A stretch of 64,000 bases of DNA from Leucobacter viscericola (GTDB lineage: Bacteria; Actinomycetota; Actinomycetes; Actinomycetales; Microbacteriaceae): NCBI RefSeq assembly GCF_011299575.1, contig NZ_CP049863.1, forward strand, positions 186,001-250,000, in the 5' to 3' direction. This document shows, piece after piece, positions 54,235 to 63,536 of this stretch. Every line of letters begins with the position of its first letter. The stretch's first letter is position 1. The notes under the pieces were generated by a model. That model was not told the DNA's origin. It made no database searches and saw nothing but the letters and a program-made list of their open reading frames with translations. The translations under genes and the position numbers were made by a program.

Positions 54235-54256
54235 GTTAAGCACGGGAGGGGTTAAG
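54235..54256. promoter_or_regulatory. direct repeat GTTAAG in the divergent promoter
   Basis: GTTAAG at 54235-54240 recurs at 54251-54256 (16-nt period), 19-40 nt upstream of the response regulator start and about 110 nt before the lipoprotein start. A direct repeat at this place fits an OmpR-type binding site; autoregulation is inferred. Confidence 0.35.
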
Positions 54257-54362
54257 AAAAGATCTGCGATTTCCCTAATGCTCCCGTGACCGCTGGTTCA
54301 GTGAAATGGGTTTTGGGCGAACCAACGCCCTCCACACACAGCAATCCCCAGAGGAGATAACC

Positions 54363-54877
54363 ATGATGAAGCCACACCGTTCCCGCCGACTCGCAGCACT
54401 CTTGGTCGTGCCAACAATCGTGTTTGCGCTCGCGGCATGCTCAACCGCGGCCCCGAGAGTAAAAAGAATGAATCCACAAAAACCGACGAGGGAGATCTTC
54501 AAGCTTGGTCGATCAGTTACTCGGCCTGCATGCAAGAAGAAGGCATCAAATATCCCGACCCTCCCTCCGATCCTTCACAGGGAGCGGCGGCTCTGGACAT
54601 CGAATCGTTGGGCGGCATGGATGCCTTTAGCGCCGCCGACGGCGTTTGCCGTGGCAAGCTCGGTGACCCACCGATGGCGAAGGGCCCGAAGCGCAACATG
54701 CCAAACGAGGAGGAGATGTTTAAGAACAATCTAGAACTCGCGAAGTGCCTACGAGAGCAGGGCGTCGACGTTGAAGACCCAACGCGAGGAAGCATGCTCG
54801 ACCTGCCACAGGGCATCTCGCCTGACCTGTTCGAAAAGTGTGGATCGGGCTCGATCACCATGAGTACGGCAGAGTAG
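54363..54877 (+). pseudogene. lipoprotein with an apparent one-base frameshift just after the lipobox
   Basis: The ATG at 54363 has GAGGAG upstream and begins a normal lipoprotein signal (RRLAALLVVPTIVFALAACST), but the frame then loses sense. The neighbouring frame from about 54452 codes for a well-formed mature domain (SKKNESTKTDEGDLQAW, then YSACMQEEGIKYPDPPS, NMPNEEEMFKNNLELAKCLREQG) ending at 54877, 2 nt before the next gene. A single base lost in the GGCCCC run at 54449-54454 explains it. It may be a real inactivation or an indel in the assembly. Repaired, it would be an export-operon lipoprotein of about 170 residues. Confidence 0.8.
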
Positions 54878-54879
54878 CG

Positions 54880-55992
54880 ATGAGCGGCATTGTTGTGAGC
54901 GCGGACGCTCCCCAAAAGCGCGCTCGCCGGCGCTGGCTACTGGTGATCTCGGGCACGGCAATTGTGCTCGCCCTTGCAGGAGGAATGAGTTGGGTCACAC
55001 TGTCAAGCGTGCCGGTCGAGGGCCGATCCGAGAAGATGCCCCAGAGGAACACCGTAAAGGTGATTCGCGGCGACCTGGTTGAGCAAACGCTCATCTCAGG
55101 AACGCTCAGTTACATCGGCGAACAAAAGATCGAGGGGCCGGCTGGCATCCTTACCTCTCACCCGGCCCCGGGCGCTATTGTGCACCAGGGTGAGACGCTA
55201 TTTGCTGTCGACAATGTTCCCGTAATCCTCCTCATCGGTGAGTTGCCTCAGTGGCGTTCCTTTGCGATCGAGATGGAACCCGGCCCCGACGTGATTCAAC
55301 TAGAAACTGCGCTGCGGGATCTCGGATTCTTCTGGTCGGAACCCGATGAATATTTTGATGCTGATACCCGCTACGGCATTCGACTCTGGCAGGAGGCGAA
55401 TGATCGCGAAGTTACCGGAGAGATCGGGCTTGGTGAGGTTGTGTTCTCCCCCGGGCCACTACGAATTGCGAGCGTTTTACTGCCTTCGGGATCCGCCACC
55501 GGTCCCGGTGTCTCGGTCATAAGCGCAACCTCCATCCAAAAGGCCGTGTCGGTTGAGGTCAAACTGGCACAGCAACAGTTAGCTGTCCTCGATTCCAAGG
55601 TTGAAGTGGAGCTGCCGGGTGGTAAACGCACCGGTGGCACCGTGACCGCAGTGGATCCGCCGCGCGAGCAAGAAACAAACAATCCGAGTGACGGAGAAGC
55701 ACCGACGATCATCCCAGTTTCAATCACGCTTGACCAGCCAGACGAGGCAGAAGGCTTCGATAAGGCTACTGTCCGCGTGTTCTTCACGAGCGAGACTAAA
55801 CCCGATGTGCTCTCCGTGCCAGTGAGCGCTCTGCTCGCCCTTCGTGGCGGCGGTACCGGGGTAGAGATCGTGCGATCCAACGGAACAACCAAACAGGTGC
55901 CTGTTGAGACAGGACTGTTTGCCGGGGGCATGGTCGAAGTATCGGGTGACGAGATAGCGGAGGGCACCACAGTCGTGGTGCCGGAAGCATGA
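54880..55992 (+). CDS. membrane-fusion (periplasmic adaptor-like) protein with peptidoglycan-binding domain
   Basis: A 370-residue protein: basic N-terminus, one membrane helix (residues 15-40), biotinyl-lipoyl-like halves (DLVEQTLISGTLSY and SHPAPGAIVHQGETLFAVD) and, between them and the beta-barrel part, a peptidoglycan-binding-like module (QLETALRDLGFF, FDADTRYGIRLWQ). This build is typical for adaptors of MacB-like exporters in Gram-positive bacteria, which must cross the wall. The ATG at 54880 lies 2 nt after the lipoprotein stop. It overlaps the ATPase gene by 4 nt. Confidence 0.88.
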   Translation: MSGIVVSADAPQKRARRRWLLVISGTAIVLALAGGMSWVTLSSVPVEGRSEKMPQRNTVKVIRGDLVEQTLISGTLSYIGEQKIEGPAGILTSHPAPGAIVHQGETLFAVDNVPVILLIGELPQWRSFAIEMEPGPDVIQLETALRDLGFFWSEPDEYFDADTRYGIRLWQEANDREVTGEIGLGEVVFSPGPLRIASVLLPSGSATGPGVSVISATSIQKAVSVEVKLAQQQLAVLDSKVEVELPGGKRTGGTVTAVDPPREQETNNPSDGEAPTIIPVSITLDQPDEAEGFDKATVRVFFTSETKPDVLSVPVSALLALRGGGTGVEIVRSNGTTKQVPVETGLFAGGMVEVSGDEIAEGTTVVVPEA

Positions 55993-56660
55993 TTGTGCTT
56001 GAAGGGGTGACCCGCAGTTACGGTTCACCCCCGACCCAGGCGCTTGGAGGTGTGAGCTTCCGGGTTGAACGCGGCGAGTTTGTTGGCATTGTCGGACCTT
56101 CTGGTTCCGGTAAGTCAACGCTCCTCAATATCCTTGGCACACTTGATCGCCCGACTTCTGGGAAGGTCTCGATCGCGTCTCAAGATGTTGGGTCGCTGAG
56201 TGACGATGATCTCTCGGGGCTTCGGGCGAACCGGATCGGCTTTGTGTTTCAGCAGTTTCATCTCAATGAGGGCAGGACTTCTCATGAGAATGTCGCGGAT
56301 GGCCTGCTGTATCGGGGACTGCGCCGCGGAGAACGAATTGCGGCGGCGGCACGTGCGCTCGAACAGGTGGGGCTGGGACATCGGCTAAACCACAAGCCTC
56401 AACAGCTGTCGGGAGGGGAACGTCAGCGCGTGGCCATTGCACGCGCAACCGTGGGCAAGCCCGAGATATTGCTCGCTGACGAGCCCACGGGCAATCTCGA
56501 CAGCGTTTCGGGCGCAGCAGTGATGCGAATTCTTCACGAACTTAACAGAGTGGGAACCACAATTGTCATGATCACTCACGACCGCGAACTCGCGGCATCT
56601 TTACCGCGTAGCGTGCAAGTGCGCGACGGCTTGCTTGTAGAAGCGGAGGCAAAGAAATGA
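55989..56660 (+). CDS. MacB-type ABC transporter ATP-binding protein
   Basis: A 223-residue ATPase: Walker A GPSGSGKST, Q-loop FVFQQFHL, signature QLSGGERQRVAIARA, Walker B ILLADEPTGNLD, and switch His in MITHD. It belongs to the LolD/MacB/FtsE type. It starts and ends with ATGA overlaps with its neighbours. With the adaptor and FtsX-type permease it should form an export or extracytoplasmic mechanotransmission complex. Confidence 0.93.
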   Translation: MIVLEGVTRSYGSPPTQALGGVSFRVERGEFVGIVGPSGSGKSTLLNILGTLDRPTSGKVSIASQDVGSLSDDDLSGLRANRIGFVFQQFHLNEGRTSHENVADGLLYRGLRRGERIAAAARALEQVGLGHRLNHKPQQLSGGERQRVAIARATVGKPEILLADEPTGNLDSVSGAAVMRILHELNRVGTTIVMITHDRELAASLPRSVQVRDGLLVEAEAKK

Positions 56661-57898
56661 TCCGCAAACGAACCTCCTGGAGACCGGCGGCCTCGCGGCG
56701 GCGAAGCAGAATCCCCACGGAGCGCTCACGGCTCCGCAGCACCGACCTTGTTCGGTTAAGCATCGCTGGCATGCGGGCGCGGCCCGTGCGCGCGATTCTC
56801 TCGGCGCTGGGTATTGCGATTGGGATCGCGGCTATGGTCGCGGTTATTGGAATCTCTTCGTCGAGCCAGGCGAAACTGCAGCAACAACTTGACGCGCTTG
56901 GCACCAACCTGCTCACGATCGAGGGCGGACAAGACGCCTTTGGGCGGGATACTCCCCTCGTTGAGGATGCGGTTGGGCGCGCGCTTCGAATTGCGGGGGC
57001 GAGCAGCGCAACCGGCGTTGGGAACGTTCCTGGGGCCTTCATCTATCGCAATTCGTACATAAACCCAGCACAGACGGGTGGGCTCGAGGTGAAAGCCGCG
57101 GATAAGGATCTTCTGGACGTTACGGGCGCAAAGGTTCGAGCAGGAGCGTGGCTGAGCGCTGCGACAGACGAGTATCCGACCGTCGTTCTTGGAGCCAAGG
57201 CTGCAACTCGACTTGGTGTGGATACCCCCGGTACCCAGGTGTGGCTTGGTAATCAGTGGTTCACTGTTATCGGGATTCTTGAAGAGATTCCGCTTGCGCC
57301 CGAACTCGATACCTCCGCTCTCGTGGGCGCTGACGTTGCCGCTGAGCGACTCGCGTACGACAAGCAGCCAACGCGTGTTTATCTGAGATCGGCGGAGAAC
57401 CAGGTGGCCGCTGTTCGAAAGCTTCTACCCGCAACGATCAATCCCAAGATGCCCGAGAGTGTTGCTGTGTCGCGACCTTCGGACGCGCTTGCCGCCAAAG
57501 ATGCGGCAGATGATGCCTTCACGGGTTTGTTGCTCGGGCTTGGTTCGCTCGGGTTGCTCGTTGGTGGCATTGGAGTCGCAAACACGATGATCATCTCGGT
57601 TATGGAGCGGCGACGCGAGATCGGTTTGCGGCGGGCCTTGGGCGCGTTACGCAAACACATCAGGCAACAGTTTCTTGGTGAAGCCTTGCTGCTCTCGGCC
57701 ATGGGAGGTCTGGCCGGAGTCGGGGTTGGTGCAATTGCAACTGCTGCGTTTGCGCTTGCAAACGGGTGGCCCATTGCAATTCCGCCGCTTGTACCAGCTG
57801 CTGCGGTTGGTGCGACACTCGCGGTCGGAACGGTTGCGGGTATCTATCCAGCTTGGCGTGCGGCACGTGTTTCGCCGACAGTGGCTCTGAGTGATTAG
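56657..57898 (+). CDS. FtsX/MacB-type ABC transporter permease
   Basis: A 413-residue membrane protein: one N-terminal helix (LSALGIAIGIAAMVAVIGI) after a basic start, a large extracytoplasmic MacB periplasmic-core-like domain (residues about 70-280), then three helices with VGGIGVANTMIISVMERRREIGLRRALGA, the hallmark of the family. It closes the operon. Such complexes export antimicrobial peptides, lipids or signals; the substrate here is unknown. Confidence 0.92.
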   Translation: MIRKRTSWRPAASRRRSRIPTERSRLRSTDLVRLSIAGMRARPVRAILSALGIAIGIAAMVAVIGISSSSQAKLQQQLDALGTNLLTIEGGQDAFGRDTPLVEDAVGRALRIAGASSATGVGNVPGAFIYRNSYINPAQTGGLEVKAADKDLLDVTGAKVRAGAWLSAATDEYPTVVLGAKAATRLGVDTPGTQVWLGNQWFTVIGILEEIPLAPELDTSALVGADVAAERLAYDKQPTRVYLRSAENQVAAVRKLLPATINPKMPESVAVSRPSDALAAKDAADDAFTGLLLGLGSLGLLVGGIGVANTMIISVMERRREIGLRRALGALRKHIRQQFLGEALLLSAMGGLAGVGVGAIATAAFALANGWPIAIPPLVPAAAVGATLAVGTVAGIYPAWRAARVSPTVALSD

Positions 57899-58073
57899 TT
57901 CCAGCCGCACGGGAACCAAAGTTGGCCGCGCATTGACCTCCCTTAACCTTCGTTGCAACGCGAGGCTCCTAACGCAGGTGGCCGCGGTATGGAGTGGCAT
58001 CCACTATGTTGGTGTGATGCGCCCGTCAGCGGGCAGCGTCGAACACGGAAATCCGGCCACGAAGGAGTAGCCA

Positions 58074-59420
58074 ATGCTAGCCCAGCCCAAACGATACGCA
58101 CTGATCGGCGCGGGGCCGACCGGTCTCGCGGCAGCTCAGAAACTGCTCGCGAAGGGCGTCGAGTTTGTCGGGTTCGAATCGTCGAACGGCGTGGGCGGAC
58201 TCTGGGACATCACGAACCCTCGCAGCACCGTCTACGAGTCAGCCCACCTCATCTCGTCGCGCAACACAACCGAGTTCGCAAACTTCCCGATGACCAAGGT
58301 GCGCGCGGACTACCCGAACCACCGCGAACTCAAAGAATACTTCGACGACTTTGCCGATGCCTTCGATCTCCGCGAGCACTTCCGCTTCAACACTACGGTC
58401 AACTCGGTAGAGCCCGAAGGCGACCGCTGGCAGGTCAACTACCAAGACGAGAGCGGCGAGCACGCAGACACGTTTGACGGAGTCATTCTCGCCTCGGGCA
58501 CCCTCGCGCACCCCTCGATCCCGAAACTCAAGGGGGAGTTTGACGGCGAGCTGCTGCACACCGCCGACTACAAGCACCCGCGCGTGTTCGAGGGCAAACG
58601 CGTGCTGCTGATCGGCGCCGGCAACAGCGGTTGCGACATCGCGGTTGACGCGGTGCACTACGCGAAGTCGGTCGACATGAGCGTGCGCAGAGGCTACTAC
58701 TTTGTGCCCAAATACATGTTCGGTAAACCGACCGACACCCTCACTCAGGGCAAGCCGCTCCCCCGTCCCATCAAGCAGGCCGTGGATTCCCGGTTGCTCA
58801 AAGCCTTCACCGGCAAACCTGAGCGCTTCGGTTTTCCGAAACCCAAGTACCGCATTTACGAGTCGCACCCGGTGGTCAACACCCTCATCTTGCACCACGC
58901 GGGTCAGGGCGACGTGAAGATCCGACCCGACATCACCCGCTTCGAGGGGCACACCGCAACCTTCGCTGACGGATCCCGAGCCGACTACGACCTCGTGATG
59001 CTCGCAACCGGTTACGTGCTCGACTACCCCTACATCGAAAAGAAGCACCTTAACTGGATCGGTGCCTGCCCCAAACTCTTTCTCAACATGTTTACCCCTA
59101 ATTTCAACGGTATCTACGTGCTTGGCATGATCGAGGCCTCCGGCATCGGGTGGGAAGGCCGCGCCGAGCAGGCGGAGTTGCTCGCGAGCTATCTCGCGGG
59201 GGTCGACGCGCAAGACGGCACGGCCGAGGTGGTTCGGGATCGTGCAGCGGCACCCTGGCCCGACCTGACGGGCGGCTACCGCTACCTCGGGCTCGACCGC
59301 ATGTCGTACTACGTCGACAAGCACACCTACCGCACCACCGTGAAGGCGCTGACCGCGGAACTCGCGAAGAAGCGCGCAGAGGCACCAGCACCGGCACGCA
59401 CACTGGTGGAACAGTCATGA
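58074..59420 (+). CDS. flavin-containing monooxygenase-like protein
   Basis: A 448-residue class B FMO-like enzyme: FAD-binding GAGPTG at residues 12-17, FESSNGVGGLW, NADPH-binding LIGAGNSGCDI near residue 180, and the late LATGYVLDYPYI motif that resembles the family FATGY. Such enzymes put oxygen on a soft nucleophile or on a carbonyl (Baeyer-Villiger). AAGGAG precedes the ATG. It overlaps the BASS transporter gene by 4 nt (ATGA). Confidence 0.88.
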   Translation: MLAQPKRYALIGAGPTGLAAAQKLLAKGVEFVGFESSNGVGGLWDITNPRSTVYESAHLISSRNTTEFANFPMTKVRADYPNHRELKEYFDDFADAFDLREHFRFNTTVNSVEPEGDRWQVNYQDESGEHADTFDGVILASGTLAHPSIPKLKGEFDGELLHTADYKHPRVFEGKRVLLIGAGNSGCDIAVDAVHYAKSVDMSVRRGYYFVPKYMFGKPTDTLTQGKPLPRPIKQAVDSRLLKAFTGKPERFGFPKPKYRIYESHPVVNTLILHHAGQGDVKIRPDITRFEGHTATFADGSRADYDLVMLATGYVLDYPYIEKKHLNWIGACPKLFLNMFTPNFNGIYVLGMIEASGIGWEGRAEQAELLASYLAGVDAQDGTAEVVRDRAAAPWPDLTGGYRYLGLDRMSYYVDKHTYRTTVKALTAELAKKRAEAPAPARTLVEQS

Positions 59421-60352
59421 ACATCGACGAGGCCGCGGTGAACTTCACCCCCGGATCGCTGATCGCACTCAGCGCCGTGCTCGCGTTTGTGATGTTCGGG
59501 ATCGCCCTCGACACCAAACTCGAAGACTTTAGACGGGCGCTCCAAAACCCGAAGGCGATTATCGTTGCGATTGCGGCCCAGTTTTTGCTGCTGCCTGCGA
59601 TCACGTTTGGACTCACCATCTTGCTGGGGCTATCGGCCTCGGTCTCGCTGGGCCTGATCCTGGTCGCCTGCTGCCCACCCGGCAACGTCTCACAGGTGCT
59701 GACCTATCGCGCCAAGGGCGACGTGGCGCTTTCGGTGTCAATGACCGCCATCTCAAACGTGATCGCAATCTTCGCGATGCCGGCGAACCTCGCGTTTTGG
59801 GGTGGGCTGCATCCAACCGCGCACGAGATACTGAAGTCGGTGCGCCTTGAGCCGCTGCAAATGCTGATCGAGATCGCCCTGATTATCGGTGCACCTTTTG
59901 CGCTCGGGCTCTTTATCGCCCACCGCTGGCCGCGGTTTGCAGCGAGGGTGCAGCCCTGGGCAAAGCGCCTCAGCCTGCTGGCTCTGCTCGGTTTTGTGCT
60001 GGCGGCCCTGCTGGGAAATCTGCAGTTGTTCATGACCTATGTTGGGCTGGTGCTTGTGGCGGTGTTCTTACACGAGGCAATTTCGCTCGCGCTCGGCTGG
60101 GGTATTGCCCGCGGCTTCGGGCTGCCTCCCAAAGCTCGACGTGCGATGGCGTTTGAGCTGGGCATTCGCAATGCTGGCCTGGGCCTCGGCCTGGTGTTCA
60201 CGTTCTTCGGAGGGCTCGGTGGCATGGCGGTTGTGGCCGGCTGGTGGGGCATCTGGGACATCATCGCGGGGCTGATCCTCGCAACGTTCTGGGCGCGCTA
60301 CAGCGCTCGATATGAGGCGCGCAAGGTTGCGCGAACGGAGGTGGCGGCGTGA
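59417..60352 (+). CDS. bile acid:sodium symporter (BASS) family transporter
   Basis: A 311-residue membrane protein with nine to ten helices. The conserved BASS stretch LILVACCPPGNVSQVLTYRAKGDVALSVSMTA (read in short pieces) and FELGIRNAGLGLGL match the family. It could import or export organic acids, sterol-derived acids or ketoacids. ATG at 59417 is in an ATGA overlap with the monooxygenase; earlier in-frame sequence is inside that gene. It overlaps the next gene by 4 nt. Confidence 0.9.
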   Translation: MNIDEAAVNFTPGSLIALSAVLAFVMFGIALDTKLEDFRRALQNPKAIIVAIAAQFLLLPAITFGLTILLGLSASVSLGLILVACCPPGNVSQVLTYRAKGDVALSVSMTAISNVIAIFAMPANLAFWGGLHPTAHEILKSVRLEPLQMLIEIALIIGAPFALGLFIAHRWPRFAARVQPWAKRLSLLALLGFVLAALLGNLQLFMTYVGLVLVAVFLHEAISLALGWGIARGFGLPPKARRAMAFELGIRNAGLGLGLVFTFFGGLGGMAVVAGWWGIWDIIAGLILATFWARYSARYEARKVARTEVAA

Positions 60353-61329
60353 ACGCTGAGGCGGCAAAGACGGGTCGCCGCGTGCTCATTACCGGTGGTA
60401 ACGGGTTTCTGGGGCGCTCCGTCATCGAGCAACTGTGTGGTGCGGGCAGGTTCGCTGGCGTTGAACACGTGGTGAGCGCAGATATTCGCCTGCCCGCCGA
60501 CGGAGACCGGATCCCGAACGTGAGTTATGAACTCTGCGATGTGACGGACGCGGCCGCGCTGCCGCCGCTACTGCGCATGCACCGGATCACAACCGTGATC
60601 CACCTCGCCTCGATCGTCAATCCCGGCAAACAGACGACCGAGGCGCAGGAGTACGCGGTCGATGTCACCGGCAGCCGCAACACGATTGACGCCTGCCTCA
60701 CAGAGGGAGTGCAGCGCATCATCGTGTCCTCGAGCGGCGCTGCCTACGGGTACCACGCCGACAACCCCGAGTGGCTCACTGAGTCGGACCCGCTGCGCGG
60801 CAACGACGAGTTTTCGTACAGCAAACACAAACGCCTTGTCGAAGAGATGCTGGCTGAGTGCGGTGAGCAGCACCCGGAGCTCGAGCAGAGCATCTTCAGG
60901 ATCGGCACGATCCTCGGAGAGGGCTTGCAGAACCAGATCACCGCACTGTTCGATGCGAAGCGGGTGCTCGCGATTGCGGGCAGTGACTCCCCCTACGTGT
61001 TCATCTGGCACAGTGACGTGGCAGCGGTACTTGCTAAGGCCGTGACAAGCCCGGTTACCGGCATCTTCAACGTGGCGGGAACCGGCGCTCTCACGATCCA
61101 GAACATTGCCGCACGCATGGGCAAGCGCAATCTGACGCTGCCGGCCTGGCTGCTTTCAGCGGGACTCACGGTTGGCCACGCGTTGCGCCTGACCCCGCAC
61201 ACGGCGGCCCGCGTAAACTTCGTGCGCTATCGCCCGGTGCTGAGCAATGCGGCGCTCATAGAGCGCTTCGGATACACCCCGAGCAAAACCTCCGCCGAGG
61301 CCTTTGAAGCTTTCCGAGCGAGCCGCTAG
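60349..61329 (+). CDS. NAD(P)-dependent epimerase/dehydratase (extended SDR)
   Basis: A 326-residue extended SDR: TGGNGFLG at residues 15-22, the catalytic SSSGAAYG serine segment, and Tyr157-x-x-x-Lys161 (YSKHK). The C-terminal part binds the substrate. A GTG start overlaps the transporter stop. Similar proteins oxidise 3-hydroxy steroids, epimerise sugars or reduce ketones; combined with the monooxygenase and BASS carrier, a role in hydroxylated or ketone compounds is a guess. Confidence 0.87.
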   Translation: MNAEAAKTGRRVLITGGNGFLGRSVIEQLCGAGRFAGVEHVVSADIRLPADGDRIPNVSYELCDVTDAAALPPLLRMHRITTVIHLASIVNPGKQTTEAQEYAVDVTGSRNTIDACLTEGVQRIIVSSSGAAYGYHADNPEWLTESDPLRGNDEFSYSKHKRLVEEMLAECGEQHPELEQSIFRIGTILGEGLQNQITALFDAKRVLAIAGSDSPYVFIWHSDVAAVLAKAVTSPVTGIFNVAGTGALTIQNIAARMGKRNLTLPAWLLSAGLTVGHALRLTPHTAARVNFVRYRPVLSNAALIERFGYTPSKTSAEAFEAFRASR

Positions 61330-61365
61330 GCAAACTTCGAGAGCCCCTCACGGGCCGAACCGGGC

Positions 61366-61992
61366 CTACTTTCGTGCCCCACGGTAAGAACGAAACGGGA
61401 TCGGTCGGGTGAAGCGCCGCCACACGCCTCGGACAATGTAGAAGAACAGCACAGCGGACCCAGCCCAGTACGGTGGTGCCACGAGCCACAGCGGAGCGGT
61501 GCTGGATTCCCAGGAACGAGTCCTCGGAACTTGGACGTACGCGCTCAGGTCGTAGCCGTCAAAAAGCGCCATGGCCGGTGCCAGTGCAATCAGTAGACCG
61601 CAGAGCGCCATCATGCCCACGAGATACCAGAACAGGGCGGGCGAGTAGCGGTCGTCGGTGTACGTCGGTATGGTGCCGTCTTCAGAAACGAAGGCGTGCG
61701 GGAGCACGCTGGCGAGCACTGCCATCAGAGCGAGGAACGAGAACGGGAAGAACATCTCGCGCCCGTCGTAGTCGGCCTCCCCCGTCAGCATCGGAGAAAT
61801 CAGGTACCACGAGAACAGAGCGCCGAGCAGCACGAACCCGCCAAGAACCCACAACGCAGCCCAGTTCCTCGGGCCAATACCAAACCCGACTTTGGCCTTG
61901 CCCCCTGGATGCTGGCTTTCATACTGGCGTTTGCTTCTGGCCAAGCCGCGTCTGCGCCGTGTGACAGACCGGCGCTTATTCTGCTTCCCCAT
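61366..61992 (-). CDS. four-helix membrane protein of unknown function
   Basis: A 208-residue protein with a very basic N-terminal 35 residues (KRRSVTRRRRGLARSKR) and four membrane helices (about 43-65, 82-100, 121-142 and 171-190). No family recognised. It lies 2 nt downstream of the photolyase stop on the same strand, suggesting cotranscription. Confidence 0.72.
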   Translation of the reverse strand: MGKQNKRRSVTRRRRGLARSKRQYESQHPGGKAKVGFGIGPRNWAALWVLGGFVLLGALFSWYLISPMLTGEADYDGREMFFPFSFLALMAVLASVLPHAFVSEDGTIPTYTDDRYSPALFWYLVGMMALCGLLIALAPAMALFDGYDLSAYVQVPRTRSWESSTAPLWLVAPPYWAGSAVLFFYIVRGVWRRFTRPIPFRSYRGARK

Positions 61993-61994
61993 GA

Positions 61995-63536
61995 CTATTG
62001 GCTCCCTCGATACAACCCAACGGCCCGCATCTCGTCGTAGGCGGCAAGCGCGGCTACGCGCGTTTCGCGCAGATCAACAATCGGGGCGGGGTATGACCCG
62101 CCAAACAGCGTCTCGGCCCCGGGCGCACGCTTGCCCGCAGCGTCCCCCTCAAACTCGGGGACCCAGCGCTGAATATAGTGAGCCTCGGGGTCGAACTTCT
62201 TCGCCTGCGTCTCCGGATTGAACACTCGAAAGTACGGCGCTGCATCCACTCCGCTGCCAGCAACCCACTGCCAGTTTCCCGGGTTGCTCGCCTCGTCTGC
62301 ATCAACGAGTGTGTCCCAGAACCAAGCTTCACCGATGCGCCAGTCAACCAAAAGGTTCTTGATCAAAAAGCTGGCCGCGACCATTCTGACCCGGTTGTGC
62401 ATGATGCCCGTGTGCCACAGTTCGCGCATGCCCGCGTCAACAAGAGGCACTCCAGTTTGCCCCGTCTGCCAGGCTTTCAACTGGTGCGGATCCGTCTCTT
62501 TCCAGGGGAACGCGTCGAACTCGGGGCGCACGTTCTGGTCGCGAAGGTACGGCATGTAGAACAGGATGCTGGCATTGAACTCTCGCCACCCAATTTCGCT
62601 CAGGAACTTTGCCGCGTTATCGAGTGATTGCCCGGAGAGCTCAGTTCGCCTCGCCGAGTCCACCGCGTGCCACACCTGGAATGGGCTGATCTCGCCGAAC
62701 CGCAGGTGCGGGCTGAGCATGGAGTTCACCGCTTCGGATGGTTCATCGCGGCGGTGGTACGAGGCCAGCCCGACCTCAAGAAACGCGCTCAAACGTGTCA
62801 GGGCGGCCTGCTCCCCCGGCTGCCAGGTCTCGCGCAGCCCCGAGGCCCAATCGGGATTTTGCGGCAGTAGGTTCCAAGACGACAGATCGTCGCTGGCAAC
62901 GGCCGTAAGGGGCGTTGTGATCCGCTCTGGAGCGGGCAAGGGCGCGCGTGGCAGCGGCCTGCTCAGGCAGGCGCGCCAGTAGGGCGTGAAGACTCGAAAG
63001 GGAGTGCCCGATCCTGTGCTGACTGTCCAGGGCTCGTGAAGCAGGTTTGCCTGAAAGCTGTGCGCGTCGATTCCCGAGGTGCGCAGGCGCGACTTAATGA
63101 CGCCGTCGACAGCGCGGGCGTTTGTGTACCGACGGTTCCAGTAGACCCCGGTGGCGTTCACCTCGTGTGCGAGCTCGGGAATCACTGACGCAGCGTTGCC
63201 GCGGCGCAAGACGAGCTCGCCCCCGATCGCGCGCAGGCTCGAGGCCAGTGCGGTGAGCGAGTGGTGCAGCCACCACCGCGAGGCGCCTCCCAATGGCCGA
63301 GGCGCGTTCGAGTTGGGCACGGACTGGCGTGCCTCTTCGGAGTTCTCTTCCTGTGAGGCTGACTGGAAGGGTAACGGATACTCCGCGGCATCGGGCTCTT
63401 CGAGTACATACACAACGACAACGGCGCCATGATCCCCCGCGGCCTCGATACCAGCAACGAGAGCGGGGTTGTCTTCGAGACGTAGATCGTTGCGTAGCCA
63501 CACCAAGCTCACGGGTGAACTGTCGGGTTTACTCAC
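61995..63536 (-). CDS. phr: deoxyribodipyrimidine photo-lyase
   Basis: Repairs cyclobutane dimers in light with FADH. The 513-residue protein has the N-terminal antenna domain (VWLRNDLRLEDNPAL), a low-complexity insertion near residues 57-82, and the FAD-binding helical domain with RFGEISPFQVWHAV, WREFNASILFYMP, AWQTGQTGVPLVDAGMREL, the MHNRVRMV helix and the WQWVAGSG segment. The GTG start overlaps the upstream gene's stop by 8 nt. Confidence 0.93.
   Translation of the reverse strand: MSKPDSSPVSLVWLRNDLRLEDNPALVAGIEAAGDHGAVVVVYVLEEPDAAEYPLPFQSASQEENSEEARQSVPNSNAPRPLGGASRWWLHHSLTALASSLRAIGGELVLRRGNAASVIPELAHEVNATGVYWNRRYTNARAVDGVIKSRLRTSGIDAHSFQANLLHEPWTVSTGSGTPFRVFTPYWRACLSRPLPRAPLPAPERITTPLTAVASDDLSSWNLLPQNPDWASGLRETWQPGEQAALTRLSAFLEVGLASYHRRDEPSEAVNSMLSPHLRFGEISPFQVWHAVDSARRTELSGQSLDNAAKFLSEIGWREFNASILFYMPYLRDQNVRPEFDAFPWKETDPHQLKAWQTGQTGVPLVDAGMRELWHTGIMHNRVRMVAASFLIKNLLVDWRIGEAWFWDTLVDADEASNPGNWQWVAGSGVDAAPYFRVFNPETQAKKFDPEAHYIQRWVPEFEGDAAGKRAPGAETLFGGSYPAPIVDLRETRVAALAAYDEMRAVGLYRGSQ

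Noticed and set aside
58239..59324. A 361-codon open frame opposite the monooxygenase
   Set aside because: Antisense shadow; the FAD and NADPH motifs of the plus-strand gene are complete.
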